The translations under genes were made by a program, and so were the position numbers. 64,000 nt of DNA, taken from assembly GCA_963829835.1 (NCBI GenBank), contig CAWHKC010000004.1:2604001-2668000 (forward strand). The letters are read 5' to 3'. Numbering within the stretch: the first letter of the stretch is position 1; each line of letters opens with the position of its first letter. Under the pieces are notes generated by a model that was given only the letters and a program-made list of their open reading frames with translations, was not told the origin of the DNA and did no database searches. Shown one piece after another: positions 39,336-49,400 of this stretch. Source of the DNA: Berkiella sp963829835 (GTDB lineage: Bacteria > Pseudomonadota > Gammaproteobacteria > Berkiellales > Berkiellaceae).

Positions 39336-40182
39336 GAGATAACAAGTCCTGTTCTATTTCTCTCAATAAATGATTAATTCCCACTTTTGCACGGGTTTTT
39401 TCATCAACCCGCTTTACTATAACCGCGCAATACAAACTGTATTTGCCATCTTTTGAAGGAAGATTACCCGGTACCACAACTGCATTCGCGGGAACTCTGC
39501 CATAGAGAATAGTGTCATTTTCGCGATCATAAATGCGAGTGCTTTGGCCTATGTATACACCCATAGAGACCACAGCGCCTTGCTCAACTATCACGCCCTC
39601 AACGATTTCTGATCGGGCGCCGATAAAACAATTATCTTCAATAATGGTTGGGTTTGCTTGTAAAGGCTCTAAAACACCACCAATCCCAACGCCACCTGAG
39701 AGATGGACATTTTTACCAATTTGAGCGCATGAGCCAACCGTTGCCCAGGTATCAACTAAAGTACCCTCACCAACATAGGCTCCAATATTGACATAGGAGG
39801 GCATTAAAACGGTATTAGGTCCAATATAGGCGCCAGCTCTGACACAGGCAGGGGGGACAATTCTGGTTTTCTTTTTACTGAAATCAGTTGCGGTATGATG
39901 ATTAAATTGTAGCGGGACTTTATCAAAAAATTGCGTGAAGCCACCCTCAATTAGCCTATTATCGTACAAGCGGAAATAGAGTAAGATCGCTTGTTTAACG
40001 AGGTGATTAACTTCCCATTTACCTGTCGAAAGGGGGCTTGCTGCTCGAAGTTCGCCGGTTTCGCATTTTTCAATGACTGTACTCACAGCATATTTGAGAT
40101 CATCACTTGCATTTGCTGGTGAGAGAGTACTGCGAAGTTCAAAGGCAGTTGCAATAGTACGTTCGATATCACTTTGTTGCAT
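39328..40182 (-). CDS. dapD: Tetrahydrodipicolinate N-succinyltransferase
   Basis: 284 residues with a left-handed parallel beta-helix of hexapeptide repeats in the middle: YIGPNTVLMPSYVNIGAYVG, TWATVGSCAQIGKNVHLSGG and ARSEIVEGVIVEQGAVVSMG. It succinylates tetrahydrodipicolinate using succinyl-CoA, upstream of DapE in the pathway. It is first in the dapD-dapE unit. Confidence 0.95.
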   Translation of the reverse strand: MQQSDIERTIATAFELRSTLSPANASDDLKYAVSTVIEKCETGELRAASPLSTGKWEVNHLVKQAILLYFRLYDNRLIEGGFTQFFDKVPLQFNHHTATDFSKKKTRIVPPACVRAGAYIGPNTVLMPSYVNIGAYVGEGTLVDTWATVGSCAQIGKNVHLSGGVGIGGVLEPLQANPTIIEDNCFIGARSEIVEGVIVEQGAVVSMGVYIGQSTRIYDRENDTILYGRVPANAVVVPGNLPSKDGKYSLYCAVIVKRVDEKTRAKVGINHLLREIEQDLLSHV

Positions 40183-40382
40183 AAATTCTCTTAAAATGAA
40201 GCGTAAATAGTCACAGAATACGGTTTTTTAAGTATTCTTGCTAGTGATTGAATTGACGATTATTGAAACTATTACAAGCATGAGTTGTTCAGCTTATTCT
40301 TCATACATTTTTCGGTTAGAGCACTTTCTATTTTATTTAACTAAGGTATAATGCTTAACATTATCAGATTGGAGTGTTCGGA

Positions 40383-42323
40383 ATGGCTCGCACAAAAGAA
40401 ACTTTAAAAGAAGCCTCACCTATTCAAGCAATTGAAGAAAAAGCAGCACCAGTTGCATCACCTGTTGCGGCACCCGTTGCGGCACCTGTTGCGGCACCTG
40501 TTGCGGCACCAGTTGCGGCACCAGTTGCGACATTAGCTCAGCTATTCAACAGTATGTCTATCTCTCCAAAAGACATCAAAAAGGCTTTTCAAGATTCTAT
40601 CCAAAGGCAACGTTTAAGCTATCAAATACAATCTGATGTGGTTACCCCTGATAATTGGTTAAGTTCACAGCACGTTGATGGCACTATTCAAAGTTTACTT
40701 GGTGAACGTGCACATTTAAGAAATAATGTCGGTGTTTTTCCTGCATTTAATTTAGAGAGATATACTGAATTTGCGGAGAATGCCATTGAAGTTAATATTA
40801 TTAATGCCTTGGGTTTGCCGACCAGACTAACCCCAGAAGGTGATGTTACAATCAAAGAGCCCGTTTTCCCAGATAATAAAGATTGCACTCCAGAACAACT
40901 AAAAGAAAAAGAAAAAGAATTAACCAGGCTTAATAAAGAAGCAAGAGAAAGAAGACAACAAGCAAAAGCGCTATTAGCAAAACATAAAATAACTTCAGAT
41001 GTCATGTTTCAATATTATTTGGAAGCAATGGCAGAAAGTGAGCATCATTTTTTAAGCAATAGTCGAAATAAAGAATTGGCACTGAAAGATTGTAAACAAT
41101 TAATTATTCCTTTTAATCACAGCGCCACCCATTGGACTGTCGCTGTTGTGCATTGTTTTGAACAAAGTGAGCGAAAAATAGTTGCTAATATTAAATATTA
41201 TGATTCTATCGGAAGTGATCTCAATTCTTCTTTAAAAGCGCAGCTCATCGCCTACTTTACGAATCTCGGCTTTATAGTAAACTATGAAAGCGTCTCAAAA
41301 CATGATCAAACCGAAGGGGTGAATTGTGCTGTTTTTGCTAGCTTAAAAGCGATAGATATTGCCAATGAAAATGTTAAGAACGAAGAACGTTTGTTGTCAG
41401 GATTAAATCCTAATAACTATTTTCAACGAATGAACTATTATCGTTATATCATTTCGTTGAAATTAAAAGAGTTGGGACAAAATAGTTGTCCAAGTGAAGA
41501 GCTTGCGAAAGATGTTAGCAAGCAGCAAGAGCAATTTATTCAATTAAGCGAGCAATCCCAACGAGTCAGTGTATTAAATAGTGTGTTGAAAGACCTTGCT
41601 AAGAATCTTGAAGATGCTTTGAATAATGTTCGAGGGAAGAAAATCTTAAATCCTCTAAGTATTATTCAAAAGCCATTACCCGACCTAGATCCAATGGCTT
41701 TACTGAATCATTGCAAAGCCTTACACAAGGAATGCGATACAGTTTTAATGGAAAAAATAAAAAACGAAAAGCAATTGGATAAAGATAAATCTGATATCAA
41801 AATGTTGCAAGGAGCAATTAATGCCTTTAATGCAGTTAAAATCGATATGCAGCGAGAGGTTGAGAAGATAGTTGCTGATGTTGCTGCAGTACATAATGAA
41901 CAAAATAATGGCATTCTGAATTGGATAGCAAACCTGAATTGGATGAAGACGATTCTTTTTACTGCCTTAGGGGCTGCGGCAATATTTCTTGGATTTCCTA
42001 TCGGCGTAGCACTTTTTCTAAAAGCAAGCGCGCTATTAAGCCCAACCCCTGTGATTCTAATTTTATCAGGCAGTGCAATATTTTGGGCTGGAATGCAAGT
42101 TTCCAGTTTCAATTTCTTCGGTAATGAGGCACCGGCACCTATAGCCCCACCTGCACAACCCATACCGCAATTATTTCCTGTTAATAATCCTATCGTTGCT
42201 CCTATTTTGACGAACTTTGATAAGCAGCGTGAACTAGCACAAGCACCTGTGCAAGCGGTCCAGACACCGGCAGCCGTTGCTCCAGCTCCAAAAAATGTTG
42301 CACGAAAATTAGACTTTGGTTAG
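40383..42323 (+). CDS. Ulp1/SENP-like (C48/CE clan) cysteine protease, candidate effector
   Basis: 646 residues from the ATG at 40383 (GGAG upstream; an in-frame GTG at 40374 is less likely). After a Pro-Val-Ala-Ala repeat tract (about 23-49) comes NWLSSQHVDGTI, the substrate-loop region of Ulp1/SENP proteases. The catalytic set follows: His250 and Trp251 in HSATHWTVAVV, Asp274 in YYDSIG, Gln309 and Cys315 in QTEGVNCAVF, with Gln six before Cys exactly as in Ulp1. Helical coiled coils lie at about 380-510 and hydrophobic membrane-like segments at about 515-570. It would cleave SUMO, NEDD8 or ubiquitin in the host and may be membrane-anchored. Its own terminator follows. Confidence 0.8.
   Translation: MARTKETLKEASPIQAIEEKAAPVASPVAAPVAAPVAAPVAAPVAAPVATLAQLFNSMSISPKDIKKAFQDSIQRQRLSYQIQSDVVTPDNWLSSQHVDGTIQSLLGERAHLRNNVGVFPAFNLERYTEFAENAIEVNIINALGLPTRLTPEGDVTIKEPVFPDNKDCTPEQLKEKEKELTRLNKEARERRQQAKALLAKHKITSDVMFQYYLEAMAESEHHFLSNSRNKELALKDCKQLIIPFNHSATHWTVAVVHCFEQSERKIVANIKYYDSIGSDLNSSLKAQLIAYFTNLGFIVNYESVSKHDQTEGVNCAVFASLKAIDIANENVKNEERLLSGLNPNNYFQRMNYYRYIISLKLKELGQNSCPSEELAKDVSKQQEQFIQLSEQSQRVSVLNSVLKDLAKNLEDALNNVRGKKILNPLSIIQKPLPDLDPMALLNHCKALHKECDTVLMEKIKNEKQLDKDKSDIKMLQGAINAFNAVKIDMQREVEKIVADVAAVHNEQNNGILNWIANLNWMKTILFTALGAAAIFLGFPIGVALFLKASALLSPTPVILILSGSAIFWAGMQVSSFNFFGNEAPAPIAPPAQPIPQLFPVNNPIVAPILTNFDKQRELAQAPVQAVQTPAAVAPAPKNVARKLDFG
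40449..40530 (+). repeat. 12-bp tandem repeat encoding PVAA
   Basis: About seven near-identical units of CCT-GTT-GCG-GCA near the N-terminus of the SENP-like protease. It makes an extended Pro/Ala linker and is prone to length change by slippage. Confidence 0.85.
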
Positions 42324-42336
42324 ATTTTAAAGCGAA

Positions 42337-42362
42337 AAAAAGCGGCCTAGGGCCGCTTTTTT
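42337..42362 (+). terminator. Rho-independent terminator after the protease gene
   Basis: Stem AAGCGGCC / GGCCGCTT with a TAG loop, preceded by A and followed by T on both strands, so it can work in both directions, also for icmD on the minus strand. Confidence 0.85.
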
Positions 42363-42425
42363 GTTTGAGAACAATAGGAGATGACTATTGATTCACTCAA
42401 TCGTTCCTACCGAGTATTGAAGGCC

Positions 42426-42848
42426 TTAATCAAGACCTGTCACACCAGTACCTTTAGCGGTCGCATTTTGCTTACCGCTACCAAATACAGTAGAACCTGT
42501 TGTGGTGATAAGACTTGGTAAGAACACTAATCCAGCTGCAATTGCCAAAAGCACAATTGGTTGGCTTAATGGGACTTGAGCGGGTTGGTCCTTGTGGGCT
42601 TTAAATTTCAACATGCCCATTAATGCAAAACCCACACCTGCCACATAGCTTCCTGCTGTTATCAATTTACCAACACTGTTCATTGTGTTCGTGACGTTAC
42701 TTGCTACTGCGCCAAGATCTTGTCCACCACTTGAAGCCAGGACAAAGTCTGAAACACAATACAAAGCCAATAATAAACCAAAATACCCACACAGACTCAA
42801 TATTTGCTTCTGCGTTTTAGTATCGATGGTCTTCGTTTTACTATTCAT
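42426..42848 (-). CDS. icmD: Dot/Icm protein IcmD (DotP)
   Basis: 140 residues from the ATG at 42848, where AGGAGAT precedes it; a longer frame to 42923 runs into the intergenic gap. A signal-like segment (about 17-38, LLALYCVSDFVLAS) and two later hydrophobic helices match the small inner-membrane protein IcmD (132 residues in Legionella). The block VTNTMNSVGKLITAGSYVAG is characteristic. It is last in the icmC-icmJ-icmD group, ahead of a shared terminator. Confidence 0.85.
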   Translation of the reverse strand: MNSKTKTIDTKTQKQILSLCGYFGLLLALYCVSDFVLASSGGQDLGAVASNVTNTMNSVGKLITAGSYVAGVGFALMGMLKFKAHKDQPAQVPLSQPIVLLAIAAGLVFLPSLITTTGSTVFGSGKQNATAKGTGVTGLD

Positions 42849-42886
42849 AGCTATCTCCTTTCTAAACATAATGTAACATAATAACT

Positions 42887-43501
42887 TTATAATGGAACTT
42901 TTGCGAATACCGTTTTTTTCCAATAATCAATTTGCACAGTGAAAGCCTTTTTTGAGGGTAATAATCTTAAATGCCGTAATACTTCATGTTGCAATTGATC
43001 TTTTGTGAGACTCGCATCCAGTAAACCTTGCCCAAATACTCTTGGATCGCTTGAATCTGGGCCGAAACAATTAATAACTTCCTTGGTTCTATCTTTAAAG
43101 CTCATATAAACTGCTTGCAGTTTGCCTTTATAAGCAGATTCTTTATCTAAAGAGCAATAAAGCACCCTACAAAAATTATTCAGATCCGATTGACTTATTT
43201 CAGGAAGATGAATAATAGATCCTCCCGTATTTGGATCCAGGCCCACGGCATCCAGAAAAAAACATTGTGCACAAAAGCAACAAGCTGTTGCAAGATTGTT
43301 TATATCATTATTGCGATAATTCCGATCAATATTGACAACTTCCTGAAATTCTTTGGCAAAAAAACCACAATAGCGGCAGGTATAATTATCTCTTTCCAAA
43401 ATACGTTTTTTTAAAGCCAAGAACTTATTATTACGTTTACGTGCATTATAAACGCGCCACACACCCCTTTGTGCTGTTATTGTGATTGGTAATAGATCCA
43501 C
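42887..43501 (-). CDS. icmJ: Dot/Icm coupling-complex protein IcmJ (DotN)
   Basis: 204 residues (208 in Legionella) starting at GTG with AGAGGT upstream. Cysteines in CRYCGF (about 38) and CCFCAQC (about 74) form the HNH-like zinc site of DotN. DotN is part of the DotL-DotM-DotN-IcmSW coupling complex that receives substrates. It lies between icmC and icmD; in Legionella the order is icmC-icmD-icmJ. Confidence 0.92.
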   Translation of the reverse strand: MDLLPITITAQRGVWRVYNARKRNNKFLALKKRILERDNYTCRYCGFFAKEFQEVVNIDRNYRNNDINNLATACCFCAQCFFLDAVGLDPNTGGSIIHLPEISQSDLNNFCRVLYCSLDKESAYKGKLQAVYMSFKDRTKEVINCFGPDSSDPRVFGQGLLDASLTKDQLQHEVLRHLRLLPSKKAFTVQIDYWKKTVFAKVPL

Positions 43502-43553
43502 TTCTGTTACCTCTTTTGAGATCTTAATTTAAAACACTTGGGCAGCCGATTGT

Positions 43554-44123
43554 TCAGCATCCGCCCCCTGCATAGCCAAAAGTACAAGATAATATGTTTA
43601 CTGTATCGACAATATTCACAAGTAAGATCCCACCAATAACGTGGATTAATCCTTTGCCCATGCTTCCAGGCTGAGCTCCTGAATGCCCCATTTTAGATAA
43701 AATAACCCAACCCCGTACGAAGGCGATAAGTCCAATCAATATCATATATTCAACTATGACTTGAGTCAGGGCTTGCCATTTTTCAGATCCTGATAATGAT
43801 TGATATGCAATTAAATCGCCAACCTGACCAATATCGGAATTTCCAAATACAGTGGTTAATGAAGTCGTTAAAGTACTAGGTATATATAATAAGAGGGCAC
43901 CTATAATAATGTGCACCATTGGTCCTGCTATCTCACCTTTTTGTGCTGAGCTCATTGTTTGGGTGGCAAACACCCGATACATCATAACGCCCCTAACTAT
44001 CAGTGATAATCCAATAATGTATGTAATAGCAACAATTAAATGCTCAATACTATTAAAAGCATTCATTAAATTAGTTAATGCAGTATCTAAATTAAACGAC
44101 GCCGGACTAATACTACTAGACAT
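43554..44123 (-). CDS. icmC: Dot/Icm inner-membrane protein IcmC (DotE)
   Basis: 189 residues (194 in Legionella). It has four hydrophobic helices, with the IcmC/DotV-like sequences YIIGLSLIVRGVMMYR near 39 and MGKGLIHVIGGILLVNI near 155. AAAGGTGATC precedes the ATG. First gene of the icmC-icmJ-icmD group, presumably transcribed from the gap at 44124-44595. Confidence 0.87.
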   Translation of the reverse strand: MSSSISPASFNLDTALTNLMNAFNSIEHLIVAITYIIGLSLIVRGVMMYRVFATQTMSSAQKGEIAGPMVHIIIGALLLYIPSTLTTSLTTVFGNSDIGQVGDLIAYQSLSGSEKWQALTQVIVEYMILIGLIAFVRGWVILSKMGHSGAQPGSMGKGLIHVIGGILLVNIVDTVNILSCTFGYAGGGC

Positions 44124-44595
44124 TTGATCACCTTTGTTTAATATGACCTCTAGGTTTCAGTAGCCTTTAAATAAGTCTACCATCAAACTTTGTTATATTT
44201 CAGCCATCTAGCTAAAAATATTTACTTATTCCTTATTTTTAACTGATGAATGTACCAGAAATTATGATTATTTATTTTTTAGACCTTTCATTTCTAGGAG
44301 AAGTTCCCTTGCTACATCAATAGGTTAGATTTATTTAAAGATAAAATACTGAAAAAAGCATCAAATTTTCACTGTTTGGTAGTAGGTAAAAAAAGTGTGG
44401 TAAAGTTTTAATGAAAAGGTCTAAAACGTGAATATACCCATAAGCATATTCTAAATTGTTGACTCAACATTTCAACCCTTCTGCGCTCAGAAGATGGGTC
44501 AAAGGGCATGCGATGAGGCCCCACATGAGTTGACAATCTACATTTAAAGAAATATGGTAGTTTTCTTGCACACTATAAGTAGTAAATAAAACGTT
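44124..44595. other. Divergent promoter region between icmC and the ABC exporter
   Basis: 472 bp, AT-rich. It contains the promoter described separately at 44530-44558 and a perfect 11-base palindrome GTTGACTCAAC near 44458 that could be a regulator site. I found no PmrA-type CTTAAT direct repeats. Confidence 0.5.
44530..44558 (+). promoter_or_regulatory. Probable sigma-70 promoter of the ABC exporter
   Basis: TTGACA (44530-44535) is a perfect -35 box, followed by a 17-base spacer and TATGGT (44553-44558). The GTG start lies 37 bases downstream. A GTTGACTCAAC palindrome about 70 bases upstream could be an operator. Confidence 0.65.
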
Positions 44596-46362
44596 GTGTC
44601 ATTAGCTGCAGTTTTTAATCTTTACAGTCCCTTTTTAAAACCAAAAAAAAATAATCTTTGGCAGAGTTTATTAATAGCCCTACTTATATTAGGTAATATC
44701 ACCCAAGCTATTTTGATTGTTGTGATGAATACCTTATTTACTCACCTTTTTGGAATATTATTTGCCCCACAATTTACCTTTGTCGCTCTTGCCTGGGCAG
44801 CTTCCTATTATCTATTGGCGGTTGGCATTTATTTTTTAAATGCGGGATTAAATTCCTATTTAGGGGATAAATTAATTCATTATTTAAATATGGTTGTAAC
44901 CAGTACACTTCTTGAAAGATGGATAAGTTCAAAAGCCTATTTTGGGTCCAACTTTTTAGCTAAAAGAAAAGTAATTAATCCTGCTGGTACGTTAAGTAAT
45001 GACATACAAGAAGCCAACCGTTTAACGGTTAAATTAGGCGATAATTTAATTAATACTTTTTTTGCCTTTTTGGCAGGTATGTATGGATTATGGACTTTAT
45101 CTTTTCCATTAACATTTCAAATTTCCACCTTCGTTTTTGTGATTCCGGGTTACATGGCAATTGGTGCGCTTTTATATGCCATTGTTAATAACTATATTGT
45201 CAATAAAATTGGTTTTCGCTTAAAAAAGGTCACAGAAAAGCAGCATAGTATAGTCAATAAATTAGAAGCTAACATTCACCATGTAGAAAAGCATGCAAAA
45301 GGAATTGAATTACTTCGTGCCACTGCCAAAGAAATGGCAAATTTCACTAAAATTCTACACAAAAGTGGAATATATAATGCCTCGTTGGCCATCCTGCAAG
45401 CAGGGCTTGCAGCCTTTACCGCATTGAATGATTATTTACGCTCTTTTGTAGCCATCATGTTGAGCGTTCCCCAAATTCTAGCTAAGCAAATGACGGCTGA
45501 TGCTTTACCAACAGTTTGGGATTATTTTACAAAAGTCACAAGTCAATTCACTTGGCCATATGATAATTATGAAGATGTAACAAGTTTAGATGTATTGATT
45601 GGAAAAATCTTTGCACTAAAAGCAGAAATTGCTGAATGGGAACAAATTAAAGGAAAAAATAAACTAACGTTTTCTCAAGGCTTTGATGTTGCAATCGATA
45701 AACTAATTATCACTAAACCAGATCAAAGCGTTATCTTAAATACGGAACATTTTACCTTCAAAGATGCTGTGGTGTCGTTGATTCAAGGTCCTTCAGGGGC
45801 TGGTAAATCGACGCTTATAGACGCTATGACAGGACTTTGGCCATACGTCACGGGGATAATCACATTACCATGCCCAGACGAGCAGATCCATGTGATCCCT
45901 CAAAAATCCGTCTTTCCAATGCGAAGCACTTTATATGAAGCTGTGTTGTACACCTATGCAGATGAGAAGACAGTCATATCCAAGGCGCAAAAAGATGTGA
46001 TCACTGCATTGTTAGTAGAGTTTAAATTAGATAACAGCATATTACTAAATAGTGAAGACAAAAGAGATTGGTCAAAAACCCTTAGTGGGGGAGAGCAACA
46101 ACGTATTGCTTTAATACGAGCTATATTACATCCGAATCTAAAGTTGCTATTAATGGATGAGCCTTTCTCGGCACTTGATCATCATTTGCGACTTCATTGC
46201 GAACAAGTGTTGAAAAAGCACTTGGCGAAAAATAAAGTGACCATTATTTTTATTGATCATCGGACAAGCGATGATGAAAATAAAGTAGAAATTTCACAAC
46301 CTTCACCGGTTTTTTTTGATGAAAGAGTGGTTTTTAAGAATAGAGCGCTTTGTAGGTCATAA
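44596..46362 (+). CDS. SbmA/BacA-like ABC transporter, fused permease-ATPase
   Basis: 588 residues from a GTG start. The N-terminal 350 residues carry about six membrane helices with RWISSKAYFG and NPAGTLSNDIQEAN, typical of the ABC_membrane_2/SbmA-BacA type (normally N-P-D-Q-R-I). The ATPase half has Walker A GPSGAGKST (Lys404), signature LSGGEQQRIAL and Walker B LLLMDEPFSALD. Relatives move peptides or cofactors and affect survival inside host cells. It is transcribed against the surrounding dot/icm genes and splits them into two groups. Confidence 0.85.
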   Translation: MSLAAVFNLYSPFLKPKKNNLWQSLLIALLILGNITQAILIVVMNTLFTHLFGILFAPQFTFVALAWAASYYLLAVGIYFLNAGLNSYLGDKLIHYLNMVVTSTLLERWISSKAYFGSNFLAKRKVINPAGTLSNDIQEANRLTVKLGDNLINTFFAFLAGMYGLWTLSFPLTFQISTFVFVIPGYMAIGALLYAIVNNYIVNKIGFRLKKVTEKQHSIVNKLEANIHHVEKHAKGIELLRATAKEMANFTKILHKSGIYNASLAILQAGLAAFTALNDYLRSFVAIMLSVPQILAKQMTADALPTVWDYFTKVTSQFTWPYDNYEDVTSLDVLIGKIFALKAEIAEWEQIKGKNKLTFSQGFDVAIDKLIITKPDQSVILNTEHFTFKDAVVSLIQGPSGAGKSTLIDAMTGLWPYVTGIITLPCPDEQIHVIPQKSVFPMRSTLYEAVLYTYADEKTVISKAQKDVITALLVEFKLDNSILLNSEDKRDWSKTLSGGEQQRIALIRAILHPNLKLLLMDEPFSALDHHLRLHCEQVLKKHLAKNKVTIIFIDHRTSDDENKVEISQPSPVFFDERVVFKNRALCRS

Positions 46363-46413
46363 GAGAAGGGCGGACACGGGGTCCGCCCCTACATCAGATA
46401 ATTTGAAAAAGTC

Positions 46414-49400
46414 TCACCCTTGAAGAGGCATTGCAGTGGTAGGCAATGTTCCCTCATACACGTGCATGATTTCTTCAATGATCTCATCAATAACGCTGGT
46501 TGAGGCCATATCATCAACACGTTGCCCCGTTTCTTTACGCTTGGCAAGTCGTTGTTCTACCACTTTGGCGGCACTACCACCTGGATAAAGCATAGCGAGT
46601 AATTTACGGGTTTCTGATGAACCAATTCGTTTATAGAGTGCATTTCTAATACGAGCATCTTCTGCTGTGGTATTAAATGCCCATAATTCAATTGGTCCAA
46701 GCGTACTTGTACATAATTGCGTATTCATCCCAAGCTTTGTAGCAAATTGCGCTAAAAAGGTCGCGCCTTCAGGGCGTGGGCCATGTACTCTGGTTGAAAG
46801 AGCGATCCGTGCCGTTTCAGATAAACCAAATGTCGCCACAGATTTATCAACTGCCGTTTGCGGACCTGCATCCATAATGAAGATTGAAGTTGCAAATTCA
46901 ACCATCACATTATCGAAATCTTCCAGAGATTGAGATAATAATGCAACTTGTACTTTCCATTTTCGACCCTCTCGCATATCGACGATCACTTGATCTCGGA
47001 CAGATTGTGCTTTAGATGTACGATGGAACTCATCTAATACAATACGCTTAGGATCTTCGCGAATCTGAATGATACGTTGGCGATGATAATCTTTATAAAT
47101 ATCTGGGAAATCTTCCACGTTTTCTTCGGTTAAGTAGTAGGTTTTAGCTAATACATATCGTGCCAACATATACATTACTGCTGTTTGTCTATCAGCGGCA
47201 TCACCACCGGTTTTTGCAACTTCATCTAAGTCAAGAGAAACAACCCTGGCTTCACCTAAATCAAATTGGGTAATGCGTGACAAAATGGGATATTCACGAA
47301 CAGCAGCAGATAACATACGTCCAAAGGCTACAATTAATGGTTCACCGGTTGGGACAACAATTTTGCCATAAAGATCTTCAACGGCTTTTGTTCGGCATAT
47401 CGAGACAGCATCAGAAATCAAAGGAGAGCAATAACGTTGCGCTAACTGCGCTTCATGTATTTTGCCTGCCTGAAACAGAGCATCCACGACTTCCCACCAC
47501 GAGGTATGCTGGTCGGTACTAAAACTAATTTCATCTAATGCTTTATCAGCACTTGGCTCAAGTTCGCGCGTATATTTGTTCGCATTTTGATTGTCTGATA
47601 AATTTTTATACAATTCGTCAACAACCATCCCTGCCATATCAGATATACCATCATAGGATTTGGATTCACCTATAGGGGTTGCTAAAAGTGAGATGAAATT
47701 TACTAAAAAGCTACGCTCTTGTGGAGTAGGGCGTCGACATCCCAATTGCGTATCAAATGGATTAATAGAATAATCAGGCGTCATTCTTAAGCGATGATAA
47801 GCCGCTAGATGACGTTGTTCTTTAGGTAATGATTCTTTGATAAGAGAAATTAACCCTGAGCTTGACGGACCAATATCAATAACAGCTATTCGAGGTAATC
47901 GTGAAATACCCGCTTGTAAGCATAATGCTAAGTTGATTGAATTCGATAACACTGATTTACCCGAACCAGGACGTGCGTAGACTAAGTCAATCCAGGTGGT
48001 CTGCTGTGTTGATCCAGGTTGATATGGCCACGGTTTTCCATCAGGTGAACGAAATAGAGTTGCCCCTGTTATCCAAGGTGAAGCAGGGCGTGTAAAGGGC
48101 AGCATATAGCAAACATCATTTAACGGCGCTACAGAAGGTGTTGCAATATTATCCAGACCCAAGCCAACGCATGTTGTTAATGCTGCTTCATAAGCATCAC
48201 CAGAGAATTCGCCAATTTCACAATGCCCCCAACTTTGAACCGCTTTGGCGAGTTCTGCTGCTCGTGTTCTAAGTAGGCGTTCCTCACCTACGTTTGCCCA
48301 AGTTGTGACAGTCACGCGGAATTTAACAATCGCATAGTCAGTACTGGTGTTGTAGTAATTTAACAATTCTGCTGCATCAGTGATAAGCGGATTTTGTGAG
48401 GATGCAAAGCTTAAAATTGAGGCAAGTAAAGGCTTAATACCTAATGTTTTAATGCCATCACTTTCCATTAAATAAGATATTCTCCACGGAAAGCGAGAAT
48501 GTAATGCTTTTTTAAATAGCTCAAAAAAGGGCTTTATTTCTTGTGGGAATAAATCAATATAATGCGTTGAGTAAATTTTATCCCCTATACGACAGGTTCT
48601 GAGATTGATGTTTTCACCATCTCGTGGAATTATCTGAGGGTATAGAGGCGGCCAAACAATTTCTGATACATCTTTTAATTTGGAATCTTTAAAATTGCGA
48701 ATAGGAATTTTGTCCCCAGGCAGGACGGGCCGCCAGTCGCGATCTGTATAATCAGGATCAACACTTCTACGCATTTCATAAACAGCTTGATGAACATCAA
48801 GCATTACAGCATAAAGGTTTACGTCACGCATATCGTTGACAACACTGCGTACAAATGAATCGTGTGTTTCACGTAATTCAGGAACTGCCGCCAAGACATT
48901 TTGCGCATATTTCATTGCGGGGAATTTTACTTCTCTGGAATGCTCTAACTTATTCTTTTTAGATTGTTCTAATTGTGACTTTGTTAATGAATTTGGCCTG
49001 GTCCAAAGTACAAAAAAACAATCTTCGCTTGCACAAAATTTTGAGAGATGGTTTATTCTTTCTTCAAACAAATCGCGCAGATCCATTTTAAGACGTTCAC
49101 AAGTAGCCATAGCTGGCTTAAAAATGTCTCTAATTTCTTCTTTGACTAAGTCTTTGTCAAAATGAAAATAAACTTGAACGGCATGACCTGAGCGAGAAAG
49201 GGCAGGCGATAATGTATTGATCAATCCGTTATGAATTCTATCGAATTCTTCTGGGCCGACTAATTCAGTTGCTCCATGTAAGCGAACAATGGATAACAAC
49301 GATCCATCTTTTGAGACAAGTGTATGACGGCTATCAGCTGTCTCAATAGAACAATAATAGTCTGATGTTTGACCAAGAGAAGAACCTATCCAACCCATAA

